64,000 bases of DNA. It comes from an uncultured Oscillospiraceae bacterium. Lineage in GTDB: Bacteria; Bacillota; Clostridia; Oscillospirales; Oscillospiraceae. Under the pieces are notes generated by a model. The model saw only the letters and a list, made by a program, of their open reading frames with translations, was not told the DNA's origin and searched no databases. Numbering within the stretch: the stretch's first letter is position 1; each line of letters begins with the position of its first letter. The stretch covers positions 20,719-84,718 of the forward strand of contig CALXDO010000004.1 in the NCBI GenBank assembly GCA_944387075.1, written 5' to 3'. The position numbers and the translations under genes were made by a program. This document shows positions 53,260-60,648 of the stretch, piece by piece.

Positions 53260-55824
53260 ATGAAAATCGTTGTGGCAGGCGGTGTAGCAGCTGGGACCAA
53301 GGCAGCTGCCAAGCTCAAGAGAGAGAACCCTGAGGCGGAAATCGTCATCTATACCAAGGGTACAGACATCTCCTATGCAGGCTGCGGCCTTCCCTACTAT
53401 GTAGGGGGAGCCATTGAGAGCCGGGAGGAATTGATTGTCAACTCTCCGGAGAAGTTTATGGGCCTGACTGGCACCAAGGTGTACACCCAGCATGAGGTGC
53501 TGCGCATGGATGCTCAGGCTAAGACAGTGGTGGTCAAGGGAGCTCAGGAGAAGACGGTGTCTTATGACAAGCTGATTCTGGCTGTGGGCGCAACCCCCGT
53601 GGTGCCGCCGGTCCAGGGTGTGAATCTGCCCGGTGTGTTCCCCATGCGTACTCCTGACGATGCCATTGGCACCCGCGCATATGTGGAGGCCAACAACTGC
53701 CGCCGTGCGGTGGTGGTAGGCGGTGGCTTCATCGGTTTGGAAGTGGCGGAGAACCTGATGGCCCGTGGCCTGAGCGTCACCGTGGTGGATATGGCCCCCC
53801 AACTGATGCCCAACATTTTTGACCCCGAAATGGCTGACTATGTGCGCCGTCAGCTCCAGGCCAAGGGGATGCGGGTGCTCACCGGCACCGCTCTGTCCGG
53901 CATCGCCGGCGAGGATCGGGTGACAGGGGTGGAGACCAGCACCGGCACCATTCCCGCCGATCTTGTGGTGTTGTCCATTGGTGTGCGTCCTGCCACCGGT
54001 TTCCTGGCTGGCAGCGGGTTGGAGATGGACCGTGGCTGCATTGTTACCGATTCCCTCCAGCGCACCAATCTGCCCGATGTCTACGCCGTGGGCGACTGCG
54101 CCCTGGTCAAAAACCGCATCACGGGCAAGGGCCAGTGGTCTGCCATGGGCTCCACGGCCAACATTGCTGGCCGCTGTCTGGCTTTGAACCTGTCTGGCAG
54201 CCAGTGGGAGTATCCCGGCTGCCTGGGGACCGGCGTGGTGAAGCTGGCCGAGGATCTGAACGCCGCCCGCACCGGTCTGACCGAAGCGCAGGCCAAGGAT
54301 GCAGGCTATGATGTGGTCACCGCCCTGAGCATTTTGGACGACAAGGCCCACTACTATCCCGGTGCCTCCAGTTTCATCACCAAGGTGATTGCCGATCGCG
54401 CCACCCACAAGCTGCTGGGCATGCAGGTGCTGGGTGCTGGTGCCGTGGACAAGATGGCTGACATCGCCGTGGTGGGCCTGTCCATGGGGGCCCGTGTAGA
54501 GGATTTCATTACCATGGACTTTGCCTATGCTCCTCCCTTCTCCACGGCCATTCACCCCTTTGCGGCTGCCTGCGGGATTTTGGTCAACAAGCTGGAGGGC
54601 CGTCTGGAGTCCTTTACCCCTGCGGAGTATGCCGCCGGTGCAGCCAAGGAGTACCGCGTGCTGGACGCCCATCCCGCTGCCACCATTCCTGGTGCCGAGT
54701 GGGTGAACCTGACCAATTTGGAGCCTGTGGTGTCCAAGATTGGCAAAGAGGAGAAGCTGCTGCTGGTGTGTGCCAAGGGCAAGCGCGGCTATCTGACCCA
54801 GAACAAACTGCGCGCCCTGGGCTACACCAACACTCGGGTGCTGGAGGGTGGCGCGACCTTTAATGTGGTGCGTGTGACCATGCCCGCCGGCGGCACCCTG
54901 AGTGCTGCTGAGATCAAGCGGGTCAAGGGCCTGGGCTGTCTGCAGGACAAGCGTACCCCCAATATGTTCAATGTGCGTGTGATTACCCGCAACGGTAAGA
55001 TTACCACCGATGAACACCGAGCTGTGGCAGAGGCCGCGCAGCGGTTTGGCAGCGGCGAGATCACCATGACCACCCGTCTGACCCTGGAGATCCAAGGCGT
55101 GCCCTATGAGAACATCCAGCCCGTCATTGATTTTCTCAATGAGCATGGGCTGGAGACCGGTGGCACTGGCTCCTTGGTGCGGCCTGTGGTGTCCTGTAAG
55201 GGTACTACCTGCCAGTATGGCCTGGCGGATACCTTCGCCATCAGTGAGCTGATGCATGAGAAGTTCTATAAGGGCTACCACAGTGTGACCCTGCCTCATA
55301 AGTTTAAGATTGCCGTGGGAGGCTGTCCCAACAACTGCGTCAAGCCTGACCTGAACGACCTGGGCATTGTGGGCCAGCGCGTTCCCATGTGGGATTTTGC
55401 CAAGTGCCGTGGCTGTAAGGTGTGCCAGGTGGAAAAGGCCTGCCCCATTCACGCCGCCAAGCTGGAAGATGGTACGCTGAAGGTGGCTGAGGACTGTAAC
55501 AACTGCGGACGCTGCAAGGGCAAGTGCCCCTTCGGTGTCACCGAGGAGTATGTCAGCGGCTACAAGGTGTACATTGGCGGTCGCTGGGGTAAGAAGATTG
55601 CCCATGGCATCCCTCTGGAGAAGGTGTTTACCACCCAGGAGGAGTTGATGGACGTGGTGGAGCGCGCCATCCTCTTCTTCCGTGATGAAGGTCTGACGGG
55701 TGAGCGGTTTGCCGATACCATTGAGCGTCTGGGCTTCGATTACGTTCAGGACAAGCTTCTCCATGGCACCATGGAGAAGAGTGCCATCTTGAATAAGACG
55801 GTCAAAGGCGGAGCAACCTGCTAA
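53260..55824 (+). CDS. Fused CoA-disulfide reductase, rhodanese, siroheme reductase and ferredoxin
   Basis: An 854-residue cytoplasmic redox enzyme. Residues 1-445 are an FAD/NAD(P)H oxidoreductase of the CoA-disulfide reductase type: VVAGGVAAGTKAAAKLK, active C42 in SYAGCGLPYY, GGGFIGLEVAE and DVYAVGDCALV. A rhodanese-like domain follows (about 465-540) with C504 in the loop CAKGKR. Then comes a nitrite/sulfite reductase-like part with CKGTTC (C646, C651) and GGCPNNC (C689, C693), a siroheme-4Fe-4S pattern. The end has two 4Fe-4S motifs (CRGCKVCQVEKACP, CNNCGRCKGKCP). Sulfite or polysulfur reduction to sulfide by NAD(P)H is a reasonable inference. The start was chosen at ATG 53260, where the FAD motif begins. 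Confidence 0.88.
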   Translation: MKIVVAGGVAAGTKAAAKLKRENPEAEIVIYTKGTDISYAGCGLPYYVGGAIESREELIVNSPEKFMGLTGTKVYTQHEVLRMDAQAKTVVVKGAQEKTVSYDKLILAVGATPVVPPVQGVNLPGVFPMRTPDDAIGTRAYVEANNCRRAVVVGGGFIGLEVAENLMARGLSVTVVDMAPQLMPNIFDPEMADYVRRQLQAKGMRVLTGTALSGIAGEDRVTGVETSTGTIPADLVVLSIGVRPATGFLAGSGLEMDRGCIVTDSLQRTNLPDVYAVGDCALVKNRITGKGQWSAMGSTANIAGRCLALNLSGSQWEYPGCLGTGVVKLAEDLNAARTGLTEAQAKDAGYDVVTALSILDDKAHYYPGASSFITKVIADRATHKLLGMQVLGAGAVDKMADIAVVGLSMGARVEDFITMDFAYAPPFSTAIHPFAAACGILVNKLEGRLESFTPAEYAAGAAKEYRVLDAHPAATIPGAEWVNLTNLEPVVSKIGKEEKLLLVCAKGKRGYLTQNKLRALGYTNTRVLEGGATFNVVRVTMPAGGTLSAAEIKRVKGLGCLQDKRTPNMFNVRVITRNGKITTDEHRAVAEAAQRFGSGEITMTTRLTLEIQGVPYENIQPVIDFLNEHGLETGGTGSLVRPVVSCKGTTCQYGLADTFAISELMHEKFYKGYHSVTLPHKFKIAVGGCPNNCVKPDLNDLGIVGQRVPMWDFAKCRGCKVCQVEKACPIHAAKLEDGTLKVAEDCNNCGRCKGKCPFGVTEEYVSGYKVYIGGRWGKKIAHGIPLEKVFTTQEELMDVVERAILFFRDEGLTGERFADTIERLGFDYVQDKLLHGTMEKSAILNKTVKGGATC

Positions 55825-55829
55825 AATCA

Positions 55830-55873
55830 CACAAAAAACGACCCAACACCTGTGTGTTGGGTCGTTTTTTGTG
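55830..55873 (+). terminator. Strong intrinsic terminator
   Basis: A 20-bp perfect stem (55830-55849 with 55854-55873) has loop CTGT and a built-in A/T tract. It follows the siroheme enzyme gene by 6 bp. Confidence 0.92.
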
Positions 55874-55905
55874 CAAAAATACGAGCTGGGAATATATGGG
55901 GTTTG

Positions 55906-55934
55906 TTGACATGGAGGCTCTTAGGGTGTATGAT
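55906..55934 (+). promoter_or_regulatory. Promoter of the VanY-like gene
   Basis: A perfect TTGACA (55906-55911), a 17-bp spacer and TATGAT (55929-55934). Confidence 0.8.
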
Positions 55935-55980
55935 AGTCAGGAACTGAAAACGGGCTTGTTATACAACAGGAGGGTTATCC

Positions 55981-56757
55981 GTGAAAAACTGGATACGAAA
56001 TATATTGTTGCTTGGAGGAAGCATAAGCGTCTTGATTGTTACACCTGGATGCACCACAGGACTGGCGCAGCAATGGATGCAGGATAGCCCTGCACAGGCG
56101 CAAGAAGCGTTGATGGAGGCCACCCAGGAACCGGAGGCCACGCCGTCGCCAGAGACAACGCCGTGGGTTGGAAGCAAGGAAATGGAAGCTGTGGTGGAGC
56201 AACCCCAGGGGCCGCTGTCACCCAGCGGGAAGAGCTACGCCTACTATGATACGGTGGAGCCGACCTATATAGATGGTGTGCTGCTGGTCAATAAGGAATA
56301 CGCCTTGCCCAGTGACTATGGAGATGGTGCAGATCCGGAGGCATACCAGGCGTTGCAGCAGTTGCAGGCAGGGGCCCGGTGGGCGGGCTATTCCATGCCA
56401 ATGCTGAGCGGGTACCGCTCCTTTGACTACCAGGATGAGTTGTACAATGACTATGTGATGGCGGATGGTAGGGATTTGGCCAACACATACTCTGCCTGGC
56501 CGGGACACTCCGAGCACCAGACGGGATTGGCGTTTGATGTGGGAAGGATCAGCATGCAATTTGCCAACACAGGGGCTGGACAGTGGCTGGCACGTCACGC
56601 CCATGAGTATGGCTTTATCATCCGGTATCCCGCCGGCAAGGAGGATATTACTGGGTATCAGTATGAGCCCTGGCATATCCGCTATCTTGGGGTGGATTTG
56701 GCTACCAAAGTATATGAGAGCGGCCTTTGTCTGGAGGAATATCTGGGCGTTGCATAA
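55981..56757 (+). CDS. VanY-type D,D-carboxypeptidase (M15B), secreted
   Basis: A 258-residue M15 peptidase that trims D-Ala or related bonds in peptidoglycan. The N-terminal hydrophobic signal (1-23) ends at TPGC, an atypical lipobox. A Pro/Glu/Thr-rich spacer leads to the catalytic domain (about 85-258). The zinc ligands and catalytic acids lie in GHSEHQTGLAFDVG (His and Asp), with the last His in EPWHIRYLG; SGYRSFDYQDELYND is the family strand. It starts at GTG 55981 behind AGGAGGG. No van resistance genes are near, so a housekeeping or spore-related role is more likely than vancomycin resistance. Confidence 0.92.
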   Translation: MKNWIRNILLLGGSISVLIVTPGCTTGLAQQWMQDSPAQAQEALMEATQEPEATPSPETTPWVGSKEMEAVVEQPQGPLSPSGKSYAYYDTVEPTYIDGVLLVNKEYALPSDYGDGADPEAYQALQQLQAGARWAGYSMPMLSGYRSFDYQDELYNDYVMADGRDLANTYSAWPGHSEHQTGLAFDVGRISMQFANTGAGQWLARHAHEYGFIIRYPAGKEDITGYQYEPWHIRYLGVDLATKVYESGLCLEEYLGVA

Positions 56758-56796
56758 GAAAATGGGAGCGGGTGTACCGCTCCCATTTTCTTATGC
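56752..56796. terminator. Bidirectional terminator overlapping two stop codons
   Basis: A 20-bp perfect stem GCATAAGAAAATGGGAGCGG with its return arm (56752-56771 with 56777-56796), loop GTGTA. It covers the stop codons of both the VanY-like gene and the convergent 28-codon gene. Confidence 0.85.
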
Positions 56797-56877
56797 ACGG
56801 GCTGTTAAGAACAACCAGAAATAGAAGAGCACAATCACAAGCACAACACAGCCCAGTGCGATGTACAACTTTTTCAT
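56791..56877 (-). CDS. 28-residue membrane peptide coupled to DUF4230 gene
   Basis: This short minus-strand ORF begins MKKLYIALGCVVLVIVLFYF and ends WLFLTARA. It is a single hydrophobic helix with a positive N-terminus. Its ATG overlaps the stop of the DUF4230 gene as ATGA, the classic arrangement for translational coupling, and its stop lies inside the terminator stem. Such a short gene would be missed by size cut-offs. A role as a partner or stabiliser of the membrane-anchored DUF4230 protein is inference. Confidence 0.55.
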   Translation of the reverse strand: MKKLYIALGCVVLVIVLFYFWLFLTARA

Positions 56878-57533
56878 CCGTTTTCACCGTCCTCGCTAGA
56901 TACAAATTGAATCTGATAGGTCCCTAAATCATAGGCGTTGCCAAAAAAACCAGTTAAAATTGTCTCCGCGTTGTCACGCGCATTGTCCAGCAGACCATTG
57001 GCAATGGCGTCCTTCTGGGCATTCTCTTTCATATTTTGCAACGCCTCGTTGTTTTCCGTCAGAGAGATCTGGCGGAAGATGCTCTCCTGTTCGTGGTATA
57101 CCTGAAAGGAGTCGTCAATGATTTCGGTGCTGAGAATTTGCGGCTCCGGCAGCTCCACCACAATGGTTTGGTCCTTTTCTTCCCAATGGATGGCTGAAAA
57201 ATCGTAACCGGCTTTAATCAACACATCATAGCTGTAGATGTATTTGCTTTGGGTGAATGGAATCTCCAGGCCAAAGATTTCCCGGGCCGCTTCGGTGACG
57301 TTTACCTGGGTGCAGTAGGCGGATTGAGTGGCCAATTCCCCAACGTTCTCAAAACCAATTTTGGTGGTCTTTTGTTGATTGGAAGAGCTGTTTTTCACCA
57401 GAGGCAAGACGAAAAAGACAACAGCGAGTACCACAAGGATGGCAAGGATTGGGCCGAGAAAGGGCAGACGTCTCACAAAAGACCACAATTTGAAACGTCG
57501 CCGAGGTTTCACCTGCGAATCAGTATCATGCAT
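56874..57533 (-). CDS. DUF4230 membrane-anchored protein
   Basis: A 219-residue protein has a basic N-terminus (KPRRRFKLWSFVRRLPF), one membrane helix (about 28-47) and an extracytoplasmic DUF4230 domain (about 60-210) containing VGELATQSAYCTQV, KYIYSYDVLIKAGYDFS and TIVVELPEPQILSTEI. These are the family's conserved strands. The function of the family is unknown. ATG 57533 is preceded by GGGAGGAAAA; the longer in-frame start at 57563 lies before that RBS. It is followed directly by the 28-residue membrane peptide. Confidence 0.85.
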   Translation of the reverse strand: MHDTDSQVKPRRRFKLWSFVRRLPFLGPILAILVVLAVVFFVLPLVKNSSSNQQKTTKIGFENVGELATQSAYCTQVNVTEAAREIFGLEIPFTQSKYIYSYDVLIKAGYDFSAIHWEEKDQTIVVELPEPQILSTEIIDDSFQVYHEQESIFRQISLTENNEALQNMKENAQKDAIANGLLDNARDNAETILTGFFGNAYDLGTYQIQFVSSEDGENG

Positions 57534-57652
57534 AAAGATTTTTCCTCCCAGTTGGGTGCGCATCCAGCGATGCTAGAATGAGACTATGGAGTCATTATAC
57601 TTCATACTTGTGCGTGATTCAACGGGAAAACAGAAAAATCGTCAATGAATAT

Positions 57653-57691
57653 AGAGAATCCCGGTTTCGCACAGCGAAACCGGGATTCTCT
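57653..57691. terminator. Hairpin between the DUF4230 and ATPase genes
   Basis: An 18-bp perfect stem AGAGAATCCCGGTTTCGC (57653-57670 with 57674-57691) has loop ACA. It lies 9 bp past the stop of the P-type ATPase and probably ends its transcript. Confidence 0.75.
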
Positions 57692-57699
57692 TTTAATGG

Positions 57700-60318
57700 T
57701 TACTTTCGCTCCAAGATTACCTTGGTAATCTGGATGATGACGGTGGGGATGAGGGCCAGGCCCACCATCTCGCCCAGGTTGGCAATGCCAAAGGCGGGGG
57801 AGACCATGAACAGGGTGTTCAGGCCGGGGACGAAGAGCACCAGCATCAGCAGAACCACACCAGCGAAGAAGGCCAGGATGGACGACTTGTTGGTGGAGAA
57901 CTTCAGGGTAAAGATGGACTCGGCACCTCGGCAGTTGAAGCCGTGGAACAGGCGGGCCAAGGTCAAGGTGGAAAAGGCCATGGTGGAGGCCAGAGCGGCA
58001 TCCCCGTTTTGATAGCCCAGGTAGAACGCCACCATGGTGACGATGGCAATGAGCAGACCTTGAATGCCAATCCGGGCCAGAAGAGGCTGGGTGAGGATAG
58101 GCTCCTTGGGGTCACGGGGCTTCTGGTTCAAAAGACCTCGGCGGGCGGGCTCCATGCCAATGGCGATGGCGGGCAGAGAGTCGGTGAGCAGGTTGATAAA
58201 CAGCAGGTGCACCGGCTGGAAGGGAACAGGCAGAGCCAGCAGGGAGGCGTACAGCACGCAGAAGATGCCGGCGGCGTTGCCGGAGAGGAGGAACTGAATG
58301 GCGTTTTTGATGTTGGCATAGACGCTGCGGCCATTGACCACCGCCTTGACGATGGTGGCAAAGTTATCATCCGCCAGAATCATGGAGGCGGCATCCTTGG
58401 AGACCTCGGTGCCAGTGATGCCCATGGCCACGCCGATGTCAGCCTTTTTCAAAGCGGGGGCGTCGTTGACGCCGTCACCAGTCATGGACACAATGTTGCC
58501 TCGACGCTGCCAAGCACTGACAATGCGGATTTTATGTTCGGGAGAGACACGAGCGTAGACGGAGACAGAGGTCAGACACGCATCCAACGCTTCCTCGCTC
58601 ATATTGTCCAGTTCCACCCCGGACAGGGCCTGGTCGCCCTCCTGGAAGATGCCCAGCTGCTTGGCGATGGCGGTGGCAGTAATCTTGTGGTCGCCGGTAA
58701 TCATAATGGTGCGAATGCCGCCCTGCTTGGCATCTGCCACAGCCTGAATGGCCTCAGGACGGGGCGGGTCGATCATGGAGATGAGGCCCAGGAAGGTGAA
58801 GCCATTTTCATCCTCCAGGGAGAGGGGGCGGATGGCATCCAACTCCCGATAGGCAAAGGCCAGCACACGCAGGCCCTCGGCGGAGAGTTCGGTGTTGATG
58901 CGTCCAATCTCATCCTTCATCTCCTGGGTCAGGGGGATACGGCCTTCGCTGGTGAGCAGCCACTGGGAGCGGTCTAACAACACATCCATGGCGCCTTTGG
59001 TGAACAGGGTAGGCACCCCGTCGATGTCGTGGAGGGTGCTCATGAGTTTACGATCGGAGTCAAAGGCCAGCTCACCCAGGCGGGGGTGCTGGAGACGGTA
59101 GTTCTCTTCATCCACACCGAACTGCTCGCCCAGCATGACCAGGGCTACCTCGGTGGGGTCGCCGATGGAGGTGCCGGTCTCCTCCTCGTGGGTGGCGTCG
59201 CTGGCCAGCAGAGCGGCCTTGAGCAGCAGACGCTGGACATGGTTAGCCAGGTTCAAATCCTTCCCCTCCAGCAGAACGCCGTCGGCGTATACCTTCTGGG
59301 GGGTCATCTTGTTCTGGGTCAGGGTACCGGTTTTATCCGAGCAGATCACCGAGACACTGCCCAGGCTCTCCACCGCCTTCAAGTCCTTCATGATAGCATT
59401 TTGTTTGGCCATCTTCTGGGTGCCCATGGCCAACACGATGGTGACGATGGAGGACAGAGCTTCGGGAATGGCTGCCACAGCCAGAGCCACGGCAAACATC
59501 AGGGAGTCTAGAATGGTCATGTGGGTGCGGAAGATGGACAGGGCAAAGACAATGGCGCAGATGACCATGATGACCACCGCCAGCTTGGCACTGAAGTTGT
59601 CCAGACTCTCTTGGAGAGGCGTTTTGCGCTGCTGGGTCTGGTTCATCAGGGTGGCAATCTTGCCCAGTTCCGTGTTCATGCCGGTGGCAGTGACCAGCAC
59701 GGTGGCGCGGCCATAGGTGACCAGGGAGCCGGAGAACACCATGTTTTTCTGGTCGCCCAGGGCCACTTGATCGGCGTGAATGGCATCGGCGGTTTTGTCC
59801 ACTCCTTCACTCTCACCGGTGAGGGAGCTTTCATTGACCTTCAGGGAGTAGTTTTCCAAAATGCGTCCGTCCGCCACCACCATGTCGCCGGCCTCCAGCA
59901 GCACGATGTCGCCGGGGACCACCTGGGTGGAGGGGATTTCTACACGTTTGCCGTCCCGCAGCACCTTCGCCGAGGGGGAGGACATGGCCTTCAAACTTTC
60001 CAGAGATTTTTCCGCCTTGAAGTACTGAACAGTACCCAAAACGGCGTTAAGAACCAGCACGGCAAAAATGACAATGGTGCTCTCCATGTTGCTGGAGGCG
60101 GCGGAAATCAAAGCGGCAATGATGAGAATGATGACCAGCAGATCCTTGAACTGCTCGGCGAACACCTGGAGCACGCTTTTCTTCTCACCCTCGGCCAGCT
60201 GGTTGGGGCCGAACTGCTGGGCACGGGTTGAGGCCTCTTGGCTGGTCAGCCCGTTGGCACTGGTTTTCTGGGTCTCCAGCGCCTGCTGCGGGGATTGTTT
60301 GTAATAGGCGTCTGTCAT
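57700..60318 (-). CDS. P-type cation ATPase (Ca2+/Mn2+ exporter type)
   Basis: This 872-residue P2-type ATPase has an actuator TGES motif (SSLTGESEGV), the PEAL ion-site helix (AAIPEALSSIV), phosphorylated D328 in DKTGTLT, nucleotide-binding KGAMDVLL, and GDGVNDAPALKKADIG in the hinge. It has ten membrane helices in SERCA-like order. Sequence alone suggests Ca2+ transport, but the Mn2+ riboswitch in front makes Mn2+ export (as for YoaB/MgtA of lactic acid bacteria) the better guess. ATG 60318 is preceded by GGAAGGAAGG; in-frame starts further upstream fall in the riboswitch. Confidence 0.93.
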   Translation of the reverse strand: MTDAYYKQSPQQALETQKTSANGLTSQEASTRAQQFGPNQLAEGEKKSVLQVFAEQFKDLLVIILIIAALISAASSNMESTIVIFAVLVLNAVLGTVQYFKAEKSLESLKAMSSPSAKVLRDGKRVEIPSTQVVPGDIVLLEAGDMVVADGRILENYSLKVNESSLTGESEGVDKTADAIHADQVALGDQKNMVFSGSLVTYGRATVLVTATGMNTELGKIATLMNQTQQRKTPLQESLDNFSAKLAVVIMVICAIVFALSIFRTHMTILDSLMFAVALAVAAIPEALSSIVTIVLAMGTQKMAKQNAIMKDLKAVESLGSVSVICSDKTGTLTQNKMTPQKVYADGVLLEGKDLNLANHVQRLLLKAALLASDATHEEETGTSIGDPTEVALVMLGEQFGVDEENYRLQHPRLGELAFDSDRKLMSTLHDIDGVPTLFTKGAMDVLLDRSQWLLTSEGRIPLTQEMKDEIGRINTELSAEGLRVLAFAYRELDAIRPLSLEDENGFTFLGLISMIDPPRPEAIQAVADAKQGGIRTIMITGDHKITATAIAKQLGIFQEGDQALSGVELDNMSEEALDACLTSVSVYARVSPEHKIRIVSAWQRRGNIVSMTGDGVNDAPALKKADIGVAMGITGTEVSKDAASMILADDNFATIVKAVVNGRSVYANIKNAIQFLLSGNAAGIFCVLYASLLALPVPFQPVHLLFINLLTDSLPAIAIGMEPARRGLLNQKPRDPKEPILTQPLLARIGIQGLLIAIVTMVAFYLGYQNGDAALASTMAFSTLTLARLFHGFNCRGAESIFTLKFSTNKSSILAFFAGVVLLMLVLFVPGLNTLFMVSPAFGIANLGEMVGLALIPTVIIQITKVILERK

Positions 60319-60363
60319 TGGTATTCCTTCCTTCCATGTGTTGAGTTGGGGGCGGAGAGGCAA

Positions 60364-60416
60364 ACAAAAAAGACTCTCCGCCAACCGCCGCAATACGACA
60401 GTTGTCGAAAAGTCTT
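60364..60416 (-). terminator. Riboswitch-controlled terminator
   Basis: On the minus strand AAGACTTTTC (60416-60407) can pair with GGAGAGTCTT (60379-60370), followed by TTTTTTG. The 5' arm is also the closing 3' strand of the yybP-ykoY aptamer, so the two folds exclude each other: metal binding should prevent termination. Confidence 0.75.
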
Positions 60417-60497
60417 GTTACCACAAGGGTGCATACCGCCAGGCCAGTAAACCTGAGCCGAGGTGTTGGCGGTACAGCTTTGAACTACTCCCTTTTC
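60407..60497 (-). promoter_or_regulatory. yybP-ykoY (Mn2+) riboswitch aptamer
   Basis: The minus-strand leader begins AAAAGGGAGTAGTT, close to the class consensus AAAGGGGAGUAG, and closes with AACAAGACTTTTC, which pairs with the AAAAG start. Between them are two arms (ACCGCCAACACC...CTGGCCTGGCGGT) typical of the paired-stem junction of this class. Known members bind Mn2+ and turn on Mn2+ export genes. The P-type ATPase gene follows 90 bp on. The assignment is from remembered consensus, not a search. Confidence 0.83.
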
Positions 60498-60507
60498 AAC
60501 CACCGAC

Positions 60508-60536
60508 ATTGTAGCATGATACAATGAGGAAGTCAA
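60508..60536 (-). promoter_or_regulatory. Promoter of the riboswitch-ATPase transcript
   Basis: On the minus strand TTGACT (60531-60536), a 17-bp spacer and TACAAT (60508-60513). The start near 60501 leaves a leader of about 183 nt. Confidence 0.8.
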
Positions 60537-60606
60537 GGGAAGAATTGAGTGGAAAGCAAGATGGGCGTATCAGAATTATTGCCCAGGAAGGGAGAGAGAA
60601 CCCCCC

Positions 60607-60644
60607 CCATGGTGCGAGGGAGGAGGGACTCCCTCGCGCCATGG
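60607..60644 (-). terminator. Hairpin after asnB
   Basis: A 15-bp stem CCATGGTGCGAGGGA / TCCCTCGCGCCATGG (60607-60621 with 60630-60644, one G-U pair). On the minus strand a G-tract rather than a U-tract follows, so termination strength is uncertain. Confidence 0.6.
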
Positions 60645-60648
60645 ACGA

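Noticed and set aside
53173-55830. Minus-strand 885-codon open frame
   Set aside because: It mirrors the siroheme fusion gene almost exactly; the plus-strand product has clear motifs, this one has none.
60601-60608. Run of eight C residues
   Set aside because: Simple tract next to a terminator hairpin; no coding frame depends on it, so phase variation is not supported.
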